The notes: generated from the sequence alone by a model not told the origin. A stretch of 64,000 nt of DNA from Lethocerus indicus (GCA_019843655.1 JACDQD010000006.1:18928246-18992245), one strand, 5' to 3'. Counted from the first letter of the stretch, positions 36,701-47,575 are shown. Made by a program: numbers and translations.

Positions 36701-37798
36701 AAAGGTCCTGACAGCAAATCGCCATAACACTATCTAATTAGGTTGGTAAGAATTCCATCAAGCGTCTAGGAATTCATCAGATATGTTTTATAAAATTCCT
36801 CCATTTCTATGTTTATTAATTCCACACAATTTATAAAACATGAACGCTTGAAACGATGGGAGAACTATATAAATTCGTTTTGAGAAGTTTCGATAAGTTT
36901 ACAATTTCTTTTTATGCCGTAATCACAATTTCTCATCTTTTCAAATTCTGCTCATTCTGATTTCCTTAACTAAATTTGAAATATACGAAATTATTTCATT
37001 CAATTTTCTAATGTTAGGCTTACAATATTGTTTTGGTTTAATCAAATCACAATCTTTTATGCTAAAATTGTAGCTGTATAGTACTTTTATAGAAATCAAT
37101 TTATTCTGTTTAAGTTGGACTTCCCGCTAATTCGTGATTAAATAGGGTCCTTCTGTAAATGCTTTTCCTATTTTCGAATCTATAAATGGGGTACAAATGG
37201 TGCCAGCTGCTGTACATAGTTCTTAGAATCCGGCTATTAGTGTCAAGAAGAATCGAGCAGCCTTAATTTATAGCGTGTTGATGTTGTTTCTGTTCGCTGA
37301 AAACAGCTCAAAAATAGCCTACGGGGAATGTCTGCGGTCACCTCGAATCTCGAATGTACTCTGCAAAAGAAGTTGACATTTAAATGGGAACAGGAAAAGT
37401 AAAGTTACTCTTGGTGACGCGGGATTATGGTTGTTGGAGATTTCCCCCGGTTTATCCGAGCTTATAAACAAGCGTTGCCTTAGGGGGCGCTTCGCAAATC
37501 CGCCATGACCGACTTAACGCCAGTCCACGAGCGTTTGACATGACAACTTACTTCTAAGTGCTCTTCCGCCCCCACCCCCCACCACCCCCACTGCGCAACC
37601 CACTAGGTCGAATCCAATCTAACTTCTGTTCCCCCTGAGTTGTTCTTACATCGAAATACGCCTATTAAATTTTTTTTTTCCTCAGAAACCCAACTTAAGG
37701 TCAGTTTGTGGGGCAGGCGGTTCAAAGAACTAGGATTCTTTCCTAACAAATCATAAGAGTACCTCATGAAATAGGGTAAACTAAACACTATTAAAACA
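33754..37798. other. Non-coding with several GC-richer islands
   Basis: Islands at about 34000-34210 (gacggccgggctggcggcgg), 34590-34760, 35690-35830 (tgacgtcatggcgcg, gcgccagcgccat), 36330-36560 and 37430-37620. None contains a recognisable protein or RNA gene. The 35690 island carries a CRE-like TGACGTCA. The islands are separated by AT-rich DNA. Confidence 0.4.
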
Positions 37799-38859
37799 GT
37801 TTAGAATACCTGTTTTGTGGTCTGCGAGGGGTTGGAGTACCGTTGATTTCACAGTTAGGCAAATTTTTTTTAAACATACCTGTTTATTTTTATCTTACAA
37901 TATTAAATGTTTATTTATTTATGAAATGTTTGCTTTCTCTTTAAATAAAAATTATTCGATATAGGTTAACTAGCGCCCCCCTGAGTGTGGTGCGGAAATG
38001 TACTTAACTAAAGTTCGTTAGGTGCACTTGTACCGATAAACTAGCGCCCCCTGAGGGTGGTGCGGAAATGTACTTAACTAAAGTTCGTTGGGTCCACTTG
38101 CACCTATAAACTAGCGCCCCTTGAGGGTGGTGCGGAAATGTACTTAACTAAAGTTCGTTGGGTCCACTTGCACCTATAAACTAGCGCCCCTTGAGGGTGG
38201 TGCGGAAATGTACTTAACTAAAGTTCGTTGATGCACTTGGACCGATTAACTAGCGCCCCCCTGAGGGTGGTGCGGAAATGTACTTAACTAAAGTTCGTTG
38301 GGTCCACTTGCACCTATAAACTAGCGCCCCTTGAGGGTGGTGCGGAAATGTACTTAACTAAAGTTCGTTGATGCACTTGGACCGATTAACTAGCGCCCCC
38401 CTGAGGGTGGTGCGGAAATGTACTTAACCAAAGTTCGTTGGGTCCACTTGCACCTATAAACTAGCGCCCCTTGAGGGCGGTGCGGAAATGTACTTAACTA
38501 AAGTTCGTTGGATGCACTTGGACCGATTAACTAGCGCCCCCTGAGGGTGGTGCGGAAATGTACTTAAGTAAAGTTAACAAAATCTCTCCCAACCCTAATG
38601 GGACAGACAACATCCCCCAAAAACACAATAACAAGACACATAATACACACGACAAACAGGCAACCACCACAGTACAAGTGACAGTGACAGTGCAGTGAGG
38701 ATGCCCAAAAAACATCCAAAGTGCCAAAGTGACTAACACCGTACTGAAGATGGTGAGCAGCGGAAACCGGTCTAGCGAAAGACCAAACCAGCGAGGGAAG
38801 ATAGAAACACACGAAATCTACGGTATTCCAACCCCTCGCAGACTACAAAACTGGTATTC
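37799..38859. mobile_element. Composite MITE (copy 8) carrying a tandem satellite
   Basis: The left end gtttagaatacctgttttgt plus ctgcgaggggttgg keeps only about 50 bp of arm. Positions 37854-37969 are AT-rich and include a second aaacatacctgttt end-like word at 37872-37885. Then comes the nine-unit array (37970-38575), a joining segment shared with copy 5 (caaaatctctcccaaccc ... acgacaaacaggcaacc), and a full-length right arm (gtacaagtgacagtgacagt to cagactacaaaactgg). Array plus arms make one element about 1.06 kb long. It is organised like other known mobile elements that carry internal minisatellites. No transposase or Rep/helicase sequence is visible. Confidence 0.85.
37970..38575 (-). 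repeat. Nine-unit ~70-bp tandem array with CTCF-like core motifs
   Basis: Units start at 37970, 38041, 38111, 38181, 38250, 38321, 38390, 38461 and 38531 (the last partial). Each contains ctagcgcccc, ggtgcggaaatgtacttaac and taaagttcg. Two spacer types, ggtccacttgcacctataaa (A) and gatgcacttggaccgattaa (B), run A A B A B A B from the second unit, a dimeric higher-order pattern of about 140 bp. On the minus strand, units 2 and 9 read CCACCCTCAGGGGGCGCTAG. CAGGGGGCGCTA is the invariant half of the CTCF-binding consensus. Units 1, 5 and 7 have one extra G. Units 3, 4, 6 and 8 have one substitution in that core. Whether CTCF binds is an inference. Confidence 0.97.
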
Positions 38860-40534
38860 TATCTGTTACTCATATTAATCCGGTCAGTTCATATTTATTT
38901 GAGAACAGTTAATAAATTCAAATTGAGGATTTAGAAATATTTATAAGACGATTAGCATGCTTGTTTTTATATTCAAATTTAATCCCCATACAGGCAGAAA
39001 AAAATAGTAATCTTCTGTAATATAATCCTCAAGGGGGAAACACTGGCTTGCCTAATTAATTTCAGCCCCCATGGTAACTCGTTTTTGTACCTCATTCCGC
39101 GCTAAAATGATTTTAATATTAAATCCGAATATAAAAATTTACATAAATTTAGATCATTATTTTTATTAATGATCAATTTTTTAGATCTAAAATTCAACCA
39201 AGTTCATAATTTTCTATGATTTCAGATTGCCATAAAATCCATTATTTCTGTTATAACAACAAATTTCAGTTACCCAAGAACTGAATATGGATTCGCATAC
39301 TTTTACTTGCCATTGCTGAAATCTGAAATAACGTTTAAATTAAATAAATTCTGTCTATCTATACAGAAGTAAAATACGATTACAGAAGTTACTAGGATGT
39401 ACACTCGGCTCATCTCTTGATGTCAGTATCATAACGTTCGTCGGTATTTTGTACCGAAATAAATACCATATTAAACGAAATTTGAACAAAGGAAACAAGT
39501 AGAAAGTAGGTTACCTAATTATCTGGGACGAAGTCGGCTCATCGGTGCCTCGCCAGCTACATCCAACCAGCAGAGTTGCTGAAATTGAAGTAGTGGCAAT
39601 GCATAGCCTAACTTAGTCGAAGTTCGAAACTGATTCCATCCCTCTCAAAGGAAGGAGTTGAACAGAGAAGTCGAGCGCTGTCTAACTAAGCCCCTTCCAC
39701 CACTGCAGCTCCCGTCTCATTCTTCTGATGGGGCCACAAACTAATGGTGGACGGGACTCGTGTCGTTGCAATTAGCAGTTAAAAACATAGCGCAACTTAT
39801 ACTAAAATTTATTCGTTTCCCATATGGTTTTCAAGCGCAACGATAACACGTAATCCTCGTGTGTTCCGGTCATCAGGGACGGTAACACTGAGATGAGTAC
39901 TGTTAGTGCCTTAGTTTTGGCGACGTTACTCAGAGTTATATATGATCTTGTGTAATAGTTGTGCATGTAGGGTGCAGTTAATGTGTAGTTAACCTTGCAC
40001 CCATACACGGGTGCACCTCTGGTGCCCCTAGGGGGTGGTCTTAATAGTGCAGGAGTAGGACTCTGAGCCATTAAACTGAAGGCCAACATGTAAGAACAAA
40101 CTATAAACCGAAGATAATGTGACGTAGTTAGCGAAGTGAAGTCATTAATTTCGTAATAAAGTTAATAATGTTACACGTATGATTTTTTTATCAATTTTTT
40201 AAGGCATACGTTTTAAGGCCTTCGGCTTCAAACTAATTTGAAACTAATTTATTTTCGACTCAAATAACTGTGATACAGCGATGAGATTACAAACCACAAT
40301 ATGCAAGTTCAATTACCACAAAATGCACAAATTATGATTAACTGAAAACTTCTAGATATAGAAGTTGATAATAAAATTATATTAGCCAATCGGAAGGAAG
40401 CCCATCTCTCGCGTTTATCCATATGGACCATATTCCGTAGGATTTAACGAATTTGTACAAACAGAAAGGCTCGCGTAACAAATCTGGCCATCATAGAACG
40501 CAGTGAAACCGGAGATTTTTTCGTTAACGATTAC
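38860..40534. other. Non-coding DNA with a possible SINE relic
   Basis: AT-rich except for the segment at about 39500-39770 (separate entry) and a mixed patch at about 39830-40080. That patch holds recurring ggtgcac/gtgcaa words and a gcaccc/gggtgc hairpin at about 39997-40014. A minus frame over 39802-40089 is open but unrecognised. Confidence 0.4.
39500..39770 (-). repeat. Possible degraded tRNA-derived SINE
   Basis: Read on the minus strand, ggggcttagttagacagcgc followed by tcgactt resembles the first half of a tRNA (pol III A box, anticodon-arm start). About 65 bp later cagtttcgaacttcg resembles a weak B box. The cloverleaf cannot be completed. The flanking 250 bp have a composition unlike their surroundings. 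No second copy is seen in this window, so this is only a suggestion. Confidence 0.22.
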
Positions 40535-40622
40535 CTGAGCTGAGCCATTTTCTCGGTTAATTAGCAAGGCAAATTTGCTCTCGCACGTTGAATTTTCCAT
40601 TAGTACGGCGGGAAGAGCCGAA
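40535..40622 (-). CDS. Candidate 88-nt exon (weak)
   Basis: Minus strand: a good pyrimidine-containing acceptor, ttgccgggctcccacag|TTCGG, and a moderate donor, GCTCAG|GTAATC, bound one base plus 29 codons (SALPAVLMENSTCESKFALL, then INRENGSAQ). The frame actually stays open beyond the donor (40415-40651), so the donor is not forced. Other frames contain stops. No family recognised; the segment could instead be a conserved non-coding element. Confidence 0.25.
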
Positions 40623-40711
40623 CTGTGGGAGCCCGGCAAAATTGTGAGCAATGCACGGCCACCCGCTTCCAGTATTTCACGAGGCTTTACATTTTCAAAT
40701 TAGAGTCCAAC

Positions 40712-40753
40712 CGTGTTTTATCTGGGGTGACAAAGCCCCAGATCAAAAACACG
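40712..40753. ncRNA. Stable stem-loop, function unknown
   Basis: cgtgttttatctgggg pairs with ccccagatcaaaaacacg across an 8-base loop (tgacaaag), with a two-base bulge on the 3' side, about 16 paired bases in all. It is too short for a typical pre-miRNA (which needs ~22-bp arms). It could be a structured RNA element, an attenuated inverted repeat or the remains of a small transposon. Confidence 0.3.
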
Positions 40754-42209
40754 ATTGTGCAATAGATACCAAGAATGAACTATTTTAACAGTAGCTGGGG
40801 GTTAATCTCAAGTTGACTTTATCCTTTATACCGTGCGACTAAAATTTCTGTAATTGAAATAGCGGAAAACGGAAAACTAAAATGATAAATTATGCCACCA
40901 CCAGCTAAAAGGGGGCCTCAAAAGAAGTGGAATTGCGACTAATCAACTATATCAATTCAGTTTCATCGTTTGATTACTGCATAATTAATCATAAATTTAA
41001 AGAATTTCGTTTAAAAAATCAATATCACAGCGATCATCTTCCTGCGGTAATGAACACAATTCGTAATGTAGTGCGTTAAACTAGGCCCTCGGCGCCAATG
41101 TTAGCAAAAGGTTAAAATGTGAGGAATTTTGAACAGTATCGCAGTACTGCAAAATTCATTTAGAACCGGGTGAAAATGAACTCTCTGCAATTCACAAAGC
41201 TTTGAGCACAAGGCGGACCATAAATTAAAATCATTATCATATTCCGTTATCCCTACCTCGTCGACTCGGAATTATCCCAGGTCCCTCAGATTCCATGTAA
41301 ATTGATGAATGGCATAAATATTAATAATAGGAGATTGTATTTAGATTAAATTAAACTAGCCACTGCAAATTATCCGAGAATGAAACGAGTAATACGTCAA
41401 ATGCTCTTAAATATGTATGCAAATTTTCTCTTAATATAACAATGGAATTGTTATTTATTAACCTACCATCAAAGAGTTATAAGTGACTATAGTGTATAAA
41501 GACCAAATCAGTAAGTGGTGGAGGTATCGTGAGAATGAAATTCCAAACCTTTGCGTACCAGCTACCATTTCTAACAGTTCTATTAGTTTGTCTTATAATT
41601 ATTATACTGTAATAGTTTTTCTACAATTCGATCAATTTATCAATATTCGGTGAATAAAGAGATCTTATCGAAGTTTGGAAGGAATATAAGTCGAAGCTAT
41701 CTCAAATATCCAGTTTTGGTTGGCGGGGAGGACTCGAGGGACGCGGCTTCTCCCAAGGCAAAAACTCAAATACAAGGCTCCAACCTACGCCCCAACGTCC
41801 CACCACCACCTACACCCTTATTCACTACCCTTTTGACATCCTGAATACCTACATAGCAAACATAGCCAAACCACGAGGAACACAACGAATACATGATAAC
41901 AAATGTTAAAATATAGCGCATTTAACTATGAATGGTGTACAAGTCATAGTAGAAAAATAATGTTGGATAGATGTTGCACTAAATCGTTTGCAAGTCTAAT
42001 ATCGAAATGTAATCCCAAGTATAACGAAATATGACGAAAATGCATACGCAGTTGTTTGTTGCTTTTCCGGATTCGCGAAACGCAATTAGATACTTGCAGA
42101 TGGAATACCGAGTTATTTCAGGATTTGTCGGGGTCGGGAACAGAACTAAACGGACATAAATCGAAACAAAACTGGAACGAATCGTCGACGCCAATCGTGC
42201 TCGAGGATG
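40754..42209. other. AT-rich non-coding DNA
   Basis: Nothing recognisable. A plus-strand frame at 41650-41844 is Pro/Thr-biased without domain or splice signals. Confidence 0.45.
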
Positions 42210-42212
42210 AGG

Positions 42213-42255
<43 letters not shown>

Positions 42256-42258
42256 AGA
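42210..42258 (+). repeat. (GA)n microsatellite
   Basis: About 18 uninterrupted GA dinucleotides flanked by gggaggga words. Generates the Arg-Glu and Leu-Ser repeat frames at 42056-42415, which are artefacts. Confidence 0.97.
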
Positions 42259-42927
42259 GCTTCAGGTCAAAGGGACAAAGCCGGGAAAGTCGGGCTAACG
42301 ATATATCACAACGGCCAATCGATACGCGCGGCTCACACCGGCAGTTAAATAGAACACACTCGCACGCACATAAACACACACGCACACCTCTTCTACCACC
42401 CCCATCCACTCCCACAATTCACCAATTATCTATTTTATGTGCTAATCCCATTCTCCAGCCGATGCTAATTAAAGGAGGGGCATTAATAGGAAGCGCCTAT
42501 TTTGAACCGGTGGGAGAGTGAATTCAATCTTGGGGTTTAGTATTACGTCTCAAATCGACCTTGAGTCTCGAAACTGCGTAAAGTTCATTCCACGGGTATC
42601 TTAATAACAACCTTACATTTACATCTAGATTGGGTTCTAATTTCAATGATTTATAGCTCTGGCAGTATTTTCAAATTGTTCCGTTGTACAGGCCAAATAT
42701 GAATTTATATATATGGCCAATAATTAATTTGGCATTTGAACAGAAAATAAATGTGGTTGCTGCATTAAACTCAATATGTGTTTCACATTTTTTAGAGAAG
42801 GCGTGGTTATTTATATATTATATTATTTTTATATTTTATGTTCTGGTTATTGCACAACATTTCCTACGTACGTTGCAGGAATGCGGGAGCTTTGTTTGTC
42901 ACTGGGGAGGAGTTAAATTGCAGTAAG

Positions 42928-42979
<52 letters not shown>

Positions 42980-43567
42980 ATGGTCCCTAAGGAGGTCCAA
43001 CCCAAGATCGCAAAATGCTTGGCAAGGAAATTTGCCGCAGGCACATAAAACACTATAAATCAAAACCATTCAAGCAGAAACAAATCGAAAAGAACACTAT
43101 CTATAAAGTAGGATGACATAAATGCAGAGAACTGAACAGTATCCGATTATGTTTTTTAACAGCTATTCAAACAATTAAATAAGAATGTTACAAATCCAAA
43201 AATTAGACTAAAATGTTCAACAAGAAAAAGGTCAGATTTCATATTGCACGAAGAAAGGAAGACCTGAATTTTTAATTCGCCTTGAAATATATTTAACTTG
43301 AGAGGTTACTAGCCGCCCACCGGCCCTTTACGAGACACATGAACGACATTTATTAAAAGTTTCAGAGGGACGTGATTCAGCTGTCCAATTTTTAGAAATG
43401 GCTATATGAAAAATTCCAGCATCAATTTAATGAACATTCCGAAATTTTATTTCCATTCGTGAAACTATTTGCACGTCAATGACCAGTGGCATATTCGGAA
43501 CGGCAATTAAGATTTAAGCCTGTTATTTTAATACAGTTATGGTATAAATTTTAAGGAATCATAATTT
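42259..43567. other. Non-coding; mixed island then AT-rich DNA
   Basis: A mixed-composition stretch runs from 42259 to about 42540. At 42878-42920, cctacgtacgttgcag|GAATGC ... AATTGCA|GTAAGT would form a small exon open in two frames, not otherwise supported. The (TA)n tract is listed separately. Confidence 0.4.
42932..42977 (+). repeat. (TA)n microsatellite
   Basis: About 23 perfect TA units. Confidence 0.98.
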
Positions 43568-43986
43568 GTTTAGAATACCTGTTTTGTGGTCTGTGAGAGG
43601 TTGGAATACCGTATATTTCGTGTGTTTCTGTCTCCTCTCGCTGGTTTGGTCTTTTGCTAGACCGGTTTTGGCTGCTCGCCATCTTCAGTAGCGGTGTTAG
43701 TCACTTTTGGCACTTTGGATGTTTTTTGAGCCTTCTCACTGCACTGTCACTGTCACTTGTAATGTAAGGCGCTAATACTAAAACGTAAGACAGACTTTTG
43801 TTGCGGGGTAGTATTAGGTTCGCCGTACCATTGAAACCAGTAGCGCATTAAACTGAATACACTACGCGTTTTAATAGTGTTAAAAATAACTCAAACATTA
43901 AATTATATTTAATACAAGTGACAGTGACAGTCTAGTAAAAGACCAAACCAGCGAGAGGAGACAGAAACACACGCAATCTACGGAAT
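43568..43986. mobile_element. MITE family, copy 9 (inverted core)
   Basis: Complete left arm starting gtttagaatacctgttttgt and running to cactgtcactgtcacttgta. The internal segment is inverted relative to copies 2, 3 and 7 (gtaaggcgctaatactaaaa ... gcattaaactgaatacac). The right arm is internally deleted: caagtgacagtgacagtcta jumps to gtaaaagaccaaaccagcga, losing roughly 95 bp, and ends at cgcaatctacgga. Confidence 0.95.
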
Positions 43987-45227
43987 TATAATTTATACGA
44001 AAACAAATATCTTGGATTGATCAAATGAGTAATTCTAAAGGACATGTCATAAGTCATTAAAAATATCGATTTAATTCATTCTGTCAATGTGATGAATCAA
44101 AAAAGAAATCGTTTCGAAACTATGTTTCATCATTTTAACTTGAATATATAGATTACTTGATAAATGGGATAATTTGTTTCCACTCAACAGACTGGATCAT
44201 TTATTGATTCGTTTAGTAATCTTCTTCTTAATTCTTGTATGTAATCTATAATTATAATCTTGCATGCCTATAAATTAGTAATTATAATGTGTTCGTGAGT
44301 TCACATCAATAAGCCCATGACAACATGTGCTAGCATCACCAATTTATTTATAAGGCGGAGAGTGCGTTTGTTGTAAAGTTGGTCCCAGTGTTAACAGGTA
44401 CCAGAAGAGAGTGGGCGATGTTTTGTTTGGAGTCTTAACTGGGCCGGAAGGCGGTCTTGAGGCCGGATATTTACCGTGGCTATTCGCGATATTTGCGCCA
44501 CTCCTGACAAAGGCGGCCCGGGCCCTGTTTGTGGCCTCACCCGCAACAACGTTGGATCTTAGCGCCGGCCCAGAGGAAGCACAAATTCCTTCGGCCGGGT
44601 AAAAATTACCCAATATTGGAAGAGTGAATTAAATATTGCTTTTTGTTCATTCAAATTTTACTTCCATAGTGTCTGGCGATTCTTTAAAATTAAGGTCTGA
44701 GCCAATTTATTTCCTCTTCATCGTCGGCTCATTCTTGCCATTCGTTCCTCCCCGCGATCCTCGTTAGTGATACTTTTCCTCATTTACGAGCAAAGCATGG
44801 GAGAAACCCCTATCGCAGAAGGAAAACCTCGTATATATTTTCAACTGATTTCACAATTCCGTCCTAATTTGACGGAGTGCATTTATCACGAACAGAATTC
44901 AATATCGGAATTGTAACGCTCTTACAAATATTGGCATCGAACGAGTTTTCTACGCGAAATGTGTGCCCACACGAGTGAGTGGGACGGACATCGGACTCGA
45001 CCTAACGAACTGGCAGCGGCGGCCCCTCAGTTTTTATCGGTTCCAAACACTAAAAGTCGGACTTGCTTTTTCGACCCCAAATTGGCTCCCTTTGAAACCC
45101 CGTGCCCGTCTCGGATTGGCCCCACCCGGGCTAACGAACGGGAAATGATTTTTCAGTATTAATACGATTGCAAACAAAGCGAAAGAATGGCGGATAGTCT
45201 CTACCGTCAATTCTTTGTTTCTTACAG
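43987..45227. other. Non-coding with two GC-rich islands
   Basis: Islands at about 44380-44620 and 44960-45150. The first ends in ggccgggtaaaaattaccca followed by atattgg, similar to gtaaattacccaatca at the edge of the 17372-17662 segment. Both islands open frames on both strands with no recognisable product. No gene. Confidence 0.4.
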
Positions 45228-45296
45228 AAGACATTCGGCACTGACATCATCATCAATACACGCTGTCTCCAATCCACGCAGTAGAAAATACATGAG
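45228..45296 (+). CDS. Candidate 69-nt symmetric exon
   Basis: A strong acceptor, caattctttgtttcttacag|A, and a donor, CATGAG|GTAAAC, bound 69 nt. Only one frame is open: one base, 22 codons (RHSALTSSSIHAVSNPRSRK, then YM), two bases. The length is a multiple of three with matching phases, so it could be skipped without shifting the frame, the profile of a cassette exon encoding a Ser/Arg-rich linker. The downstream exon 47396-47575 needs phase 0 and cannot join it directly. 56258-56310 has a compatible phase. The gene is unknown. Confidence 0.38.
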
Positions 45297-47395
45297 GTAA
45301 ACACGAATGCTTACCACTGACTGGCTCTTAATGAATGGCAATAATGAACCTTTTTTCCATTATGTTGCTAATCGTATGGATCGTTTATAGGGACATTTGA
45401 TAAGAGAGTCAAAGTAAGAATTAATTGTTAAGTGTGTCCTTCTAAAGCGTACATTCCAGGCGGGCTTGCAAAAACTTTTGATTAAGAAAGTAGAAAAGCG
45501 CAGAGACTTGACTCGAATGTCTCGAATTTCGCGCGGTCATTCCGACCAGTGGGTCCATGTTAGTTCAAAAGTTCACTTTGTTTCTTTAACAGAATTTAAA
45601 AGCCCGTAGTTGTGAAACACCAAGAAAATGAAAAATAATCTAGAAAACGAGCGTTAAATAAATTATATATTTGATAATATGGAAACAGGGATATTATAAG
45701 AGCCGACAGTATTCAAATCGGAGAGATAAATTTCCGAGGTAAATGTAAAGCTTAATGTCCCTTCTTTTTTAAAAACCACTCTTCAAATAAATGTAACCAC
45801 CTGTTTTGAATCAACTTTTTCCCAGATAGGGAACGTGTTCGCGCGAATGACAATGTCATTACTGTTAATAGTATTCAGTAACAATTCTACCAACACTCCC
45901 ATCAGTTAACCCCTTAGTCCCATTGTACTTATACTATAATTGACACCAGGTGAGTCACTTATTTTCTTTTTATTATTTTATTTATATTCCTTGCAATCTA
46001 AAAGCGATTGCGTAATAGGAAATATATAAATAAATATTAAATAATAGTGATAGTAATTAAACTATTTTAACTTCTATTCTGTAATTCAGGTACGGATTAT
46101 ACGTACAATAGAATAATAATTTGTTAGTAGAGCCCGCGATTAAGTGTAATTGACATATACGGTGTGTGGAATAATTGGAGTGGGCCAGATGTGGTTGACT
46201 CCGGTATACGAGATGAAATTGAAATATTGAAAAAAGTGAAAGCAATTAGCTTGGGTCCAACTGGGAAGGCGGAGGCGGTGGCCATGGCGTGGGCAGGGGT
46301 GGCTCTTCCACGAGCCCAATCATCACCCCGCTAAACCCTCCCTTACATTACTATCATCAATGAACGCTTCGATCTGCCCGCCATCCAAAAACCCGGATAT
46401 GGAGAAAGACCTTTCGACCCACGTGGGACGAGGCGGTCAGTGGCTCTAATCTTAACACCAGCGTATTTCTCAGTCAAAACTCGAAATCATGGCCTGGCTT
46501 TGACTTTCCGATCATGGTTTGATCAAACTAGTCAACCGGCATTATCTATCACCTATCGAACTGAAAATAATAATTACAATTGCAATAACTTGGTGTTACT
46601 AGAAATAAACGGCACACACGATACTAACCCGCATAACAGTTGTGTATTGCGGGTGTAGTATCAACGGCTCCAAATTAAACTACTCCTTAGAACTAGTACT
46701 GTTTTTAATATAGTCGAATACTACCACATTGACAGAAACACCTGCTGAAAATGGCGACCGAAAGAAAAAACCATCGAAAGGATTGAGAAAACTCGGAAAA
46801 GCTGGACCCTTATAAACCTGCACCGTATACGGACGCTGGCTGCTGTGACAGTGATAGAAATAGCCGAGAAGTTTCTTCCGGTTGCACGAGTTCCACGCCA
46901 AAGGACAACCGGTCTACTCCAAGCAAGTTAGCGATTACCTAAACTTGGTACTAATTGCACACAGACTCCAAACTAAACAGCCCTTATCCTCAAGATGTAG
47001 CATGAGTACACAGTCCTGTACAAATTTCAGAGAACCCAACAGAATCGCTAGAAGTTTGGGAAACGAGTGGATTTCCGGAATGATCATAGAAAAGAGTAAA
47101 TATTAATACAGCTCCAACATTGCATTATGGTAATACCAGGCAGGCATCCATGTGTTAGTTTGAAATGAGTACAATTTGAAATGTATGGAATTATTAATTA
47201 AATTGGGCATGTTGGTATTAATTTATCCGAAAAGTAGTTCTAGTAGGGTACAATATAACAGCAAAAATTGTTATTCTGATTTCCCTGAAAATGACAGCCA
47301 ATTATTTAGGGCGGACATTAAGTTACTTGTCTCGCTGGAATTTATTAATATTTTTGACTCGTTTTTATTCTGATAACTTCCCGGATTTTGTATAG
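45297..47395. other. Intronic or intergenic DNA
   Basis: Contains a very strong donor-like ACACCAG|GTGAGT at 45949, after cccttag and a 34-nt open segment (SHCTYTIIDT). Also a GC-rich island at about 46240-46440 (ggcggaggcggtggccatgg). No family recognised. Confidence 0.35.
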
Positions 47396-47575
47396 GTTGA
47401 AAAATTGCTTGAAAACACTGCAGCCGAACGTTCGGTATCGGCAATTTTAATCGGTGATTGGGTGAACGGTGTTTACGGCCGCAATGAATCCAACTTGTAT
47501 TTGACGTTTGACACTCCAGTTCGACCAGACAGCGCTAACGATGACGGGAAATATCCGTGTAGAATTATCTCTGAG
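47396..47575 (+). CDS. Exon of 60 codons, unassigned protein
   Basis: Acceptor gattttgtatag|GTTG with a branch-like ctgataac 18-25 bp upstream. Donor TCTGAG|GTAGAA. Exactly 60 codons, phase 0 at both ends. The other two frames are closed. Codon choice (GGC, GAC, CGA, GTG) contrasts with the AT-rich flanks, as for a real coding exon. The peptide begins VEKLLENTAAERSVSAILIG, has DWVNGVYGRNESNLYLTFDT in the middle and ends KYPCRIISE. It is mixed hydrophilic/hydrophobic with an N-x-S glycosylation-type site (NES) and a single Cys, with no signal or transmembrane segment. I do not recognise the family. The frame continues open past the donor to 47740, but that part is AT-rich and low in information. 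Neighbouring candidates on this strand do not share its phase. Confidence 0.52.

Noticed and set aside
37970..38575. CRISPR-like array
   Set aside because: Units are contiguous ~70-bp tandem repeats with related, not unique, spacers, in eukaryotic DNA within a mobile element.
42878..42920. Small exon ending GCA|GTAAGT before the (TA)n tract
   Set aside because: Two open frames, very short, and no neighbouring exon with a fitting phase.
45915..45948. 34-nt exon before CAG|GTGAGT
   Set aside because: The donor is strong but the only non-stop reading needs a poor acceptor; no second line of evidence.
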